Of a DNA stretch of 20,162 bases, positions 1 to 6,369 are shown piece after piece; within the stretch, counting starts at the first letter, position 1, and the number at the start of each line of letters is the position of its first letter. The notes below the pieces were generated by a model. That model ran no database searches. It worked only from the letters and a program-made list of their open reading frames with translations, and had not been told where the DNA came from. This stretch comes from Veillonella parvula. GTDB taxonomy: Bacteria > Bacillota > Negativicutes > Veillonellales > Veillonellaceae. The DNA is taken from assembly GCA_947096075.1 (NCBI GenBank), contig CAMUQE010000015.1, positions 1 to 20,162 on the forward strand, read 5' to 3'. The position numbers were made by a program, and so were the translations under genes.

Positions 1-51
1 ATTTGCATAACCATTTTATGTGCGCAAGACTCTGTGTCTTTGTTGCCATAT

Positions 52-83
52 AAAAAAAGGACCTACAGTAAACTGTAGGTCCT
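52..83 (-). terminator. Intrinsic terminator of the tRNA operon
   Basis: A perfect 11-bp inverted repeat (58-68 and 73-83) with a 4-nt loop is followed on the minus strand by a run of seven T (52-58 read in reverse). It lies just past the 3' end of the last tRNA gene and fits a Rho-independent terminator for leftward tRNA transcription. Confidence 0.9.
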
Positions 84-90
84 TATATTT

Positions 91-176
91 TGGTGCGGTT
101 GGAGGGACTTGAACCCTCACGAGCGTACGCTCACCACCCCCTCAAGATGGCGTGTCTGCCATTCCACCACAACCGC
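91..176 (-). tRNA. tRNA-Leu (anticodon GAG)
   Basis: The 86-nt gene folds as a class II tRNA. The acceptor GCGGTTG pairs with CAACCGC, there is a long variable arm, and the CCA end is encoded (91-93). The anticodon stem CCATC/GGTGG closes the seven-base loop TTGAGGG, giving anticodon GAG, which reads CUC and CUU leucine codons. It is the last of three tRNAs read leftward. Confidence 0.93.
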
Positions 177-188
177 ATGGAATACAAA

Positions 189-264
<76 letters not shown>

Positions 265-285
265 ATGCTTTTTTGTAAAAAAAAA

Positions 286-361
286 TGGCGACCCCGATCA
301 GATTTGAACTGACGATCTTCGCCGTGACAGGGCGACATGTTAACCGCTACACCACGGGGCC
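286..361 (-). tRNA. tRNA-Asp (anticodon GTC)
   Basis: The 76-nt gene starts with GGCCCCG, has anticodon stem TCGCC/GGCGA around loop CTGTCAC (anticodon GTC), a TTCAAATC T-loop, discriminator G and an encoded CCA (286-288). It is promoter-proximal in the cluster; tRNA-Phe follows after about 20 nt. Confidence 0.95.
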
Positions 362-390
362 GCGTATCAACTCTCGTTGACTACTTGTAC

Positions 391-419
391 ATAATATCAT
401 GGATTTAAGACCATTGCAA
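391..419 (-). promoter_or_regulatory. Sigma-70-type promoter of the tRNA operon
   Basis: On the minus strand a -35 TTGCAA (414-419) and a -10 TATTAT (391-396) are separated by exactly 17 bp. Transcription would start about 20 nt upstream of the tRNA-Asp 5' end. Confidence 0.75.
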
Positions 420-661
420 CTATTTTTTCAAAAAAATATTATTACAAAAGTATTAAAATTATTGATTATATTTGATAATCCCTACTTTATGGCTTTTATA
501 AGGGAGTTTATCTACTAAATTAAACGTATTCATACTTTATCGCCACAATTCATCAGTTTTCGCATAAGTGCAAAATATCACAATATACTTTACTTCATAT
601 GCTACAATATGTATATAATCGGTATAAAAAATAACTATCTAGAAACATGAAAGGATTCGCT
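420..661. other. AT-rich divergent intergenic region with candidate promoter
   Basis: This stretch of about 240 bases separates the leftward tRNA operon from the rightward gene starting at 662. It is very AT-rich. TATAAT at 614-619 is a good -10 for the rightward gene, but no strong -35 lies at the right distance (TTTACT-like at 589-594, 19-bp spacer). An imperfect dyad (GATAA at 474-478, TTATC at 508-512, with CCCT/AGGG inside) is visible but has no clear role. No gene is seen. Confidence 0.45.
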
Positions 662-1282
662 GTGAATAAGTTCAATTCAAAAGGTGTTATTATTGCCCTT
701 ATTATCGCTATTGTAGGCGCACTGGCTGCAGCATGGTACTTCTTATGGTATGTGCCACATACACCGGCTTACACATTAAAAATCATTCACAAAGCAGTAC
801 AAGATAAAGATGCAGACGAAGTATTGCGCCACGTAGATATAAAATCCATCGTAAAAAATATCGTAGAGCGAGAAGGCAATAAGTATGTCGATACGTCTAA
901 TCCACTTGGTAAAGCTACAATAGCAGCCACAAAAACATTTGGACCTGCGCTTATCGAAGATGTATTGCGAAAGTATATCGAAGATCCAGATAGCTTTAAA
1001 TCTGAGCCACCTACCAATAATACTACAACTCAAAACGATGATAATAAGTCCATGGTAGATCGCCTCGTAGAAGGTCGTCTATTTAAACAACACGATGTAG
1101 AAATTAAAGACTTAAAATCGGAAGATAATGGTAATACGGCTACCGTAACTGTAACGATACAAAACAATAAAAAGAATATGACAAAAGATGTAAGAGTTTT
1201 GATGCGTTACTTAGGGGACGGAACATGGGTTATTTACGATATTCCTGACATCGAGGACTTATATACGATCACCTGTAAGTAA
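662..1282 (+). CDS. Membrane-anchored DUF2939-like protein
   Basis: The protein is 206 aa. I start it at GTG 662 because GAAAGGA (649-655) lies 6 nt upstream; an in-frame ATG at 647 has no ribosome binding site before it. A short N-terminus (MNKFNSKG) precedes one strongly hydrophobic segment (residues about 9-30), so the remaining ~175 residues are probably outside the cytoplasmic membrane, anchored by an uncleaved helix. The first part after the membrane (PAYTLKIIHKAVQDKDADE, then a VD motif) resembles DUF2939 proteins, where an alpha-helical repeat-like start is followed by a beta-rich end. A polar Thr/Asn linker lies near residues 118-126. It is the only confident plus-strand protein gene. 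The role is unknown and the family match is tentative. Confidence 0.7.
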   Translation: MNKFNSKGVIIALIIAIVGALAAAWYFLWYVPHTPAYTLKIIHKAVQDKDADEVLRHVDIKSIVKNIVEREGNKYVDTSNPLGKATIAATKTFGPALIEDVLRKYIEDPDSFKSEPPTNNTTTQNDDNKSMVDRLVEGRLFKQHDVEIKDLKSEDNGNTATVTVTIQNNKKNMTKDVRVLMRYLGDGTWVIYDIPDIEDLYTITCK

Positions 1283-1316
1283 ACATCACTCAATATATAA
1301 TTTAAAATACATCTAT

Positions 1317-1384
1317 AAAGGATACCAGCCCTACAAAATCTCCAAAGCGAGCCAAGTTGATTTTGTAGGGCTGGTATCTTTTTT
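1317..1384 (+). terminator. Long-stem terminator between convergent genes
   Basis: A perfect 20-bp inverted repeat (1321-1340 and 1359-1378, 18-nt loop) extends by a G-U pair and three A-U pairs and ends in a T run (1379-1384). It terminates the plus-strand gene. The minus-strand men operon also ends toward it, though the T-tail on that side is weak (CCTTTAT), so use in both directions is possible but unproven. Confidence 0.8.
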
Positions 1385-1408
1385 ATATCACTTCATACCA
1401 TATATTAG

Positions 1409-1786
1409 TTAACGATTAAAGTCTACGATTGCCAAGGTTACAGTTACTTGCGAAATAAGGCGTTGTGCATCATCAATCATATCAAAGCGCCAAACGTGGG
1501 AGGTTTTGCCTTTCAATAGTAGCGTACCTAAAGCTGTTAAATCTCCTTCGCATTTTACAGGGCGCAAGTGGTTCGCAGTTATAGACTGGCCTACACCAAA
1601 TTTATGAGAGCCTACCAATTCATTGCTCATCATTCCTGCAATAATTTCTGCAAAAGCTAATGTAGCACCACCGTTTAAATAGCCTTGTGGTTGTTTGTGA
1701 AACTCAGTTAAATTCATTTTTGCAATACATGTGGTATCACTCGTCATACGAGGAGCATCAATTTGTAAGGATTCAATTAAATTCAT
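1409..1786 (-). CDS. Hotdog-fold (PaaI-type) thioesterase, probable DHNA-CoA hydrolase (MenI role)
   Basis: The protein is 125 aa. Start ATG 1786 is chosen because it overlaps the menC stop by 4 nt (ATGA), typical of translational coupling; upstream in-frame starts lie inside menC. The sequence has the single-domain hotdog pattern with GYLNGGATLAFAE at residues 35-47, the central helix of PaaI/YdiI-like thioesterases. Glu47 lies nine residues after the position where E. coli YdiI-type enzymes carry His; that position is Asn38 here. As last gene of the menE-menC cluster it most likely hydrolyses 1,4-dihydroxy-2-naphthoyl-CoA to DHNA in the cytoplasm. The family call is firm. The substrate rests on context, and the His-to-Asn change is odd. 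Confidence 0.8.
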   Translation of the reverse strand: MNLIESLQIDAPRMTSDTTCIAKMNLTEFHKQPQGYLNGGATLAFAEIIAGMMSNELVGSHKFGVGQSITANHLRPVKCEGDLTALGTLLLKGKTSHVWRFDMIDDAQRLISQVTVTLAIVDFNR

Positions 1787-2934
1787 AGTGTTCGTTTCTC
1801 CACACAATACGCGTCTAGTCTATCATCAAAGACTGTTACACCTAGTCCATCTCCATTGGGAACATGCATAACACCATTTTTAAATGTTAAATCTGGATAG
1901 ATAAGATCTCGTTCAAAATATCTATTTGAGTCAGATAAATCACCTGCCATATAGGAATCTCCCAATGCAGCTAGTTGGACGTGAAGCATTTTAGAAACAC
2001 CTGACTCAACCATGCTCCCTATCCAATATGGAATGTGACGTTCTCTACATAGATTAATAGCCGCCTTTGTTGGAATAAGGCCGCCCATTCGCCCTACTTT
2101 TACATTCAACACATCGATTAAGTCATATTCAATAGCATAGGACAAATCATCATACCCTAAGATGGACTCATCCAAACAAATTGGCGTATAGATTTTCCAA
2201 TCACCATTATTAAGACGCTCCCACTTCCAATCTTTATAGGATTGAAGGGTTGTCATAGCAAAGGGTTCTTCAATACAAGTCAAGTTTAAATCATTATATT
2301 GGCGGACCTTTTCTATTTCATCATAGGAATAGCTTTGATTCGCATCAGCCGCTAAGACTAAATCTGGGTAATGTTTGCGAACTAAAGCTAGACGTTCATA
2401 ACCATCTACAGGATTTACCTTTAATTTAATCCGCTTACAACCACTTGTAACATGGCTCTCTACAACATTGAGTAATTTGTCTATTGGTACATCACCGACA
2501 ACAACACCACTTTCAATAGTATCTTGTAAAGCTTGTCCCATAATATAAGAAACAGAATTTACACCTATTCGTTCACAATTAAGATGAATGAGTGCATTTT
2601 CTAGAGCCGCAATGGCCATAGGCATATTATCTCGATTGAGCCAGAACTGTAATTGTCGCACATAGGTCATGAGCGGTTTAGGCCGCATCAAGCGCAGATT
2701 AAAAATATAATCATCTACTAAGGTTTTCCAACAGGTTTCTACGGTCTCAAATGTATAGAATGGATCTGTGAAAGCTACGCATTCCCCGTACCCTACATAA
2801 CCTCGTTGATCCTCGATACGGATTACAATGGTTTCCCGCTCTTTTACCTCCCCTTTGGCGGTCTTGAAGTTAAAGTTCAGCGGCAATTTAAGGCGATATG
2901 TAGTTATACTTTTAAAGTTTAAAATATCATTCAT
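1783..2934 (-). CDS. menC: o-Succinylbenzoate synthase (enolase superfamily)
   Basis: The protein is 383 aa. It dehydrates SHCHC to 2-succinylbenzoate. An N-terminal capping domain (about 1-130) is followed by the barrel. The acid/base KLK motif (Lys170, Lys172), Mg ligands Asp197 (AADANQ), Glu222 in IEEP and Asp255 (CLDES), and the opposite Lys279 (NVKVGRMGG) are all present in order. This is the complete catalytic set of OSBS/N-acylamino acid racemase enzymes. Start ATG 2934 is preceded by GAGG at 6 nt, and menE ends 7 nt upstream. The length fits the longer Firmicute-type MenC. Context in a men cluster supports OSBS rather than racemase activity, although such enzymes can have both. Confidence 0.93.
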   Translation of the reverse strand: MNDILNFKSITTYRLKLPLNFNFKTAKGEVKERETIVIRIEDQRGYVGYGECVAFTDPFYTFETVETCWKTLVDDYIFNLRLMRPKPLMTYVRQLQFWLNRDNMPMAIAALENALIHLNCERIGVNSVSYIMGQALQDTIESGVVVGDVPIDKLLNVVESHVTSGCKRIKLKVNPVDGYERLALVRKHYPDLVLAADANQSYSYDEIEKVRQYNDLNLTCIEEPFAMTTLQSYKDWKWERLNNGDWKIYTPICLDESILGYDDLSYAIEYDLIDVLNVKVGRMGGLIPTKAAINLCRERHIPYWIGSMVESGVSKMLHVQLAALGDSYMAGDLSDSNRYFERDLIYPDLTFKNGVMHVPNGDGLGVTVFDDRLDAYCVEKRTL

Positions 2935-2941
2935 AGGCGCC

Positions 2942-4423
2942 TCAATTTTCTAATTTCAGTTCATTACGCAATATTTTTCCTGTTCCATTTCGAGGCAATG
3001 CGGTTAATACTTTTACATATTTTGGAACCTTATATTTTGCTAAAGAATTAGCCATAAAGTCTATAATGTCATCTGTAGTCATGCTTTTACCATCATGAAA
3101 GGCCACAAAGACCGCTGGCACTTGCCCCCATTTAGCATCCGGTACAGGAACTACCGCACATTCTTTCACTACTAATAATGTATACACTAAATCCTCTAGT
3201 TCCTTAGGATAAATATTTTCACCCCCAGAAATGATGAGATCCTTACGGCGATTCAAAATATACACAAAGCCATCCTCATCGATGTAACCAATATCATCTG
3301 TATTAAAGTCTCCATCGATAGATTCCTTGTTGATATAACCAGACATAACCATCGGCCCCGTCAAATGAATTTCGCCTACCCCATCCGCATCAGGGTTATC
3401 GATGCGAACCTGCATGCCAGGCAATGGCTTACCTACAGATTCTCGTTTATCAGGATAATCCAATACGGAAAAGGTAACGCTTTGACTAAAGGTTTCCGTC
3501 ATGCCGTAGGTCTTAAAGATAGGCAGCGATTTCTTTTCACAAGCATCGATTAGTGCCATCGGAATAAACTCTCCACCGAGCAAGATAACGCGTAACTTAT
3601 GATGTGTAATATGTGGCTCTAATTGAGTCAGAATGGTAGGCACCAAGGACATCATATTGATTTGCTCAGATTCAATGAGTTTTAGAACTTGAGCTTCATC
3701 ATATTTAGGCAAAATAGTAACAGCCGTCCCATTATAAAGAGACCTCATCAAGATAGATAAACCACTCACATGGAACAGAGGCAGTACCATTAGCCAATTA
3801 TCCTGCTCTGTTTTCCCTAGTACCTCTTGGGATGCTTGTACATGAGCTTTAATTTGCCCCCATCGAAGCGGTACAGACTTAAATTGCCCCGTAGTAGCGC
3901 TCGTATTCATGATAGCAGCTATGTCTGCGTCCGCAAAGGTCCAATCAAAGGAATCCTCGACCGCTAAATCCGATAGAATACTTTCTAAAGTTTCAAACTC
4001 AATTGTAACAATTGAATTAGCAGCCTCCGAACCAACGGAATGAGATAACTGATTTTCAACAGAATCTGATACTATAGGAGCAACTAAATTTGATACTTGA
4101 GTTTCAACTGCATCAGGCAATTGGCTACGTCGTTCTTTACTATGTAGTACGGCGGTAACACCTAATTGATCCAATTGGTTCGCTATTTCGTTTGGCTTAA
4201 GATGTACATTGAGTAGAAGTACCTCTTTATGAACTAGTATAGCAGCCAACACATACATTGCCATGGTCACAGAGTTATCGGATAAGATAGCTACTCGAGA
4301 GGCTTCTAAAGGCGCTAAATTACGAGCTACATGGAGTACGCCACGGTATATATCGTTATAGGTATATTCATTTATACATATGCGATCAGGATAGTGCTGT
4401 GCACCATGACGTAACCACTCCAT
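2942..4423 (-). CDS. menE: o-Succinylbenzoate-CoA ligase
   Basis: The protein is 493 aa, an ANL-superfamily adenylating enzyme that activates OSB with ATP and CoA. Visible motifs are the phosphate loop TSATTGQFK (174-182; the usual third Gly is Ala), GMTE (307-310), the DDIGYIDEDGF hinge region (376-386), NRRKDLIISGGENIYP (391-406) and the C-terminal PRNGTGK with the adenylation lysine Lys483. GAGGTG sits 5 nt before ATG 4423. Residues about 104-136 form a Ser/Val/Glu-rich insert made of two related 16-residue units, encoded by a 48-nt imperfect direct repeat. The gene is first after a terminator and a 238-bp spacer, so it probably has its own promoter. menC follows after 7 nt. Confidence 0.93.
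   Translation of the reverse strand: MEWLRHGAQHYPDRICINEYTYNDIYRGVLHVARNLAPLEASRVAILSDNSVTMAMYVLAAILVHKEVLLLNVHLKPNEIANQLDQLGVTAVLHSKERRSQLPDAVETQVSNLVAPIVSDSVENQLSHSVGSEAANSIVTIEFETLESILSDLAVEDSFDWTFADADIAAIMNTSATTGQFKSVPLRWGQIKAHVQASQEVLGKTEQDNWLMVLPLFHVSGLSILMRSLYNGTAVTILPKYDEAQVLKLIESEQINMMSLVPTILTQLEPHITHHKLRVILLGGEFIPMALIDACEKKSLPIFKTYGMTETFSQSVTFSVLDYPDKRESVGKPLPGMQVRIDNPDADGVGEIHLTGPMVMSGYINKESIDGDFNTDDIGYIDEDGFVYILNRRKDLIISGGENIYPKELEDLVYTLLVVKECAVVPVPDAKWGQVPAVFVAFHDGKSMTTDDIIDFMANSLAKYKVPKYVKVLTALPRNGTGKILRNELKLEN
4033..4114 (-). repeat. 48-nt-period imperfect direct repeat inside menE
   Basis: Two 34-nt segments (4081-4114 and 4033-4066) match at 25 positions with an offset of exactly 48 nt (16 codons). 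They encode AVETQVSNLV and SVENQLSHSV. The unit looks like a partly decayed in-frame duplication in a surface loop of MenE, before the adenylation motif. Confidence 0.6.
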
Positions 4424-4586
4424 CGTTTCACCTCGTATCTAGATCTAATCACTAATAAGTAATCACTAACTACCAATAAGTAATAAGCAATAAATAAATA
4501 ATAAATAGTAAGTAACAACTAAAAAGTAAGTAATTACTAAAATGTAATAATTGAAATATGATAAGTAAAGAGATATTACAAGAAAG
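4424..4586. other. Low-complexity AT-rich spacer upstream of menE
   Basis: The spacer is rich in AATAAGTAAT-like words: exact copies at 4454-4463 and 4475-4484, and degenerate AAGTAA forms through about 4568. Read on the minus strand it is a run of TTACTTATT elements. It must hold the menE promoter if the hairpin at 4587-4605 terminates upstream transcription, but no -35/-10 pair stands out; TTACTT with a TATTTA box 16 bp away is a weak candidate. No ORF is supported. Confidence 0.45.
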
Positions 4587-4605
4587 GCGCCTCATGTAGA
4601 GGCGC
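4575..4605 (-). terminator. Probable terminator after menB
   Basis: A perfect 7-bp GC-rich stem (GCGCCTC/GAGGCGC, 4587-4593 and 4599-4605, 5-nt loop) is followed on the minus strand by CTTTCTTGT. The U-tract is interrupted, so termination may be partial, giving polarity between menF-D-H-B and menE-C. Confidence 0.6.
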
Positions 4606-4661
4606 ACTTGTCGTTTTAACAGTTAATATAATCCGTAATATAGGACTGTATCGACTCCCTA

Positions 4662-5504
4662 TTAAGGGAATTTAGGGAATTGTTTGAAGTTAGGTTTGCG
4701 TTTTTCCTTGAACGCGTCGCGACCTTCTTTAGCTTCATCGATTGTGTAGTACATCAATGTAGCGTCCCCTGCGAATTGTTGTAAACCTGCAAGACCATCT
4801 GTATCGGCATTGAAGGCACCTTTCAACATGCGTAATGCCATTGGGGATAATTCAAGGATTTCGCTACACCATTGAACTGTTTCTTCTTCCAATTTATCGA
4901 ATGGTACCACAGTATTAACCATGCCCATTTCATAAGCTTGAGCTGCAGTGTATTGTCGGCACAAGAACCATACTTCGCGAGCCCGTTTGTGACCGATCAT
5001 GCGAGCCAAATAACCTGCCCCATAACCAGCATCGAAAGAACCTACACGAGGACCAGTTTGACCGAATTTAGCGTTTTCAGAAGCGATTGTAAGGTCACAT
5101 ACGATGTGCAACACATGTCCACCACCGATAGCATAACCATTAACCATAGCGATAACAGGTTTAGGAATAACACGAATCAAACGTTGTAAATCGAGAACAT
5201 TCAAGCGAGGCACATTGTCTTCATCTACATAACCACCGTGTCCACGTACACTTTGGTCACCGCCGGAGCAGAACGCTTCTTTATCTTCGCCTTTTCCGTG
5301 GTTAGCACCAGTCAATACGATTACGCCTACTTCGTTATCTTCACGAGCTACTGTGAAAGCATCAATTAACTCCATTACCGTTTTAGGACGGAACGCGTTG
5401 CGTACCTCTGGACGGTTAATAGTGATTTTCGCAATGCCATTATATGTTTCGTAAATTACATCTTCATAATTACGATCCAATACTTTCCAATCAAATTTGC
5501 TCAT
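4662..5504 (-). CDS. menB: 1,4-Dihydroxy-2-naphthoyl-CoA synthase
   Basis: The protein is 280 aa, a crotonase-fold enzyme that cyclises OSB-CoA to DHNA-CoA. SGGDQ (80-84), the oxyanion-hole helix AIGGGH (125-130) and GSFDAGYG with Ser156 and Asp158 match MenB. QTGP at 149-152 carries Gly where the bicarbonate-independent actinobacterial type carries Asp, so this is probably the bicarbonate-using type (inference from family knowledge). The C-terminal FKEKRKPNF tail is typical. menH ends 4 nt upstream of ATG 5504, so the two are coupled in one operon. A terminator-like hairpin lies about 57 nt downstream. Length is normal. Confidence 0.96.
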   Translation of the reverse strand: MSKFDWKVLDRNYEDVIYETYNGIAKITINRPEVRNAFRPKTVMELIDAFTVAREDNEVGVIVLTGANHGKGEDKEAFCSGGDQSVRGHGGYVDEDNVPRLNVLDLQRLIRVIPKPVIAMVNGYAIGGGHVLHIVCDLTIASENAKFGQTGPRVGSFDAGYGAGYLARMIGHKRAREVWFLCRQYTAAQAYEMGMVNTVVPFDKLEEETVQWCSEILELSPMALRMLKGAFNADTDGLAGLQQFAGDATLMYYTIDEAKEGRDAFKEKRKPNFKQFPKFP

Positions 5505-5508
5505 GGAC

Positions 5509-6369
5509 TTAACCTTTCTTCTGTAAAAAATCTAACACCGCTTGTTCAAAAATCTGCGGTTTCTCTATATGTACATTATGCCCCGCCCCTTCGACGATGA
5601 CATGATTAAAACTTGGCAACTTGCCAAATACATCTCTTCCTATTGTAGTATATTTTGTATCTAATGCGCCACTCACATATAAACTATTAACAGAGAATTT
5701 TTCTAATTTATCTCCTACATAAGGCATTACGCCCTGCCCTGAGCCACGTAATGTACAGGCTAAGGCGTACGTACTATTATTGGATCGACGTAGATAGATT
5801 AATTCCTCTACCCCTTCTGAAAGTTGTTTTTGACTTTCAAAAATAGGAACCTCTGCCCATCGTGTAGCAAACCAAGCCCCATCATGCTCTTCGATGTGAC
5901 TCGCTAAGTCTTCATCAGCCTTACGGCGTTCAGCTCGCTCAGCATCAGAAGCGATGCCTACCGAACCACTTTCAAGAACAAGACCTTTGATTTCACTTTC
6001 ATACTCCAACGCATAGGAAAGTGCAATACGCGCACCCATGGAATAACCCATGAGGTAATAGCTTTCACCAACCATATGATAGATAACTGTATGCAAGTCC
6101 TCTATCATTTGAGGAATGGTATAGGCCTTATCCTCATCAGGAATATCTGAATCACCATGGCCGATCAAATCGATACGGACCACGCGATACCCCGGCAGAT
6201 TAATAGAATCCCAAGTATAGCTCGATTCAGAAAAACCATGGAAACATACAATGGGTTCACCTTCTCCAACCACAGTCAAACCGTAGCGGTACTCGCCCAA
6301 GTCAAAATACATACGCTGAGCTGGATTACACAAAGCATTATCTACAATACTGCAAAAATACTGACTCAT
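5509..6369 (-). CDS. menH: SHCHC synthase, alpha/beta hydrolase
   Basis: The protein is 286 aa. It removes pyruvate from SEPHCHC to form SHCHC. It has the alpha/beta-hydrolase order HGFSESS (44-50), GHGDSD (70-75), nucleophile elbow GYSMG with Ser110, Asp237 (GALDTKY) and His264 (GAGHNVHIEKP), a full Ser-Asp-His triad. ATG 6369 overlaps the menD stop by 4 nt (ATGA) and has GGAGG about 8 nt upstream. It is slightly longer than E. coli MenH. The fold alone would not prove the reaction, but its position between menD and menB does so convincingly. Confidence 0.9.
   Translation of the reverse strand: MSQYFCSIVDNALCNPAQRMYFDLGEYRYGLTVVGEGEPIVCFHGFSESSYTWDSINLPGYRVVRIDLIGHGDSDIPDEDKAYTIPQMIEDLHTVIYHMVGESYYLMGYSMGARIALSYALEYESEIKGLVLESGSVGIASDAERAERRKADEDLASHIEEHDGAWFATRWAEVPIFESQKQLSEGVEELIYLRRSNNSTYALACTLRGSGQGVMPYVGDKLEKFSVNSLYVSGALDTKYTTIGRDVFGKLPSFNHVIVEGAGHNVHIEKPQIFEQAVLDFLQKKG

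Noticed and set aside
474..512. Imperfect inverted repeat in the tRNA/DUF2939 intergenic region
   Set aside because: It is AT-rich with mismatches and has no U-tract or promoter in register; not distinguishable from chance.
4872..5189. Plus-strand ORF of 105 codons within menB, and similar antisense ORFs within men and pur genes
   Set aside because: They are antisense to well-supported enzymes, lack ribosome sites and show no recognisable family.
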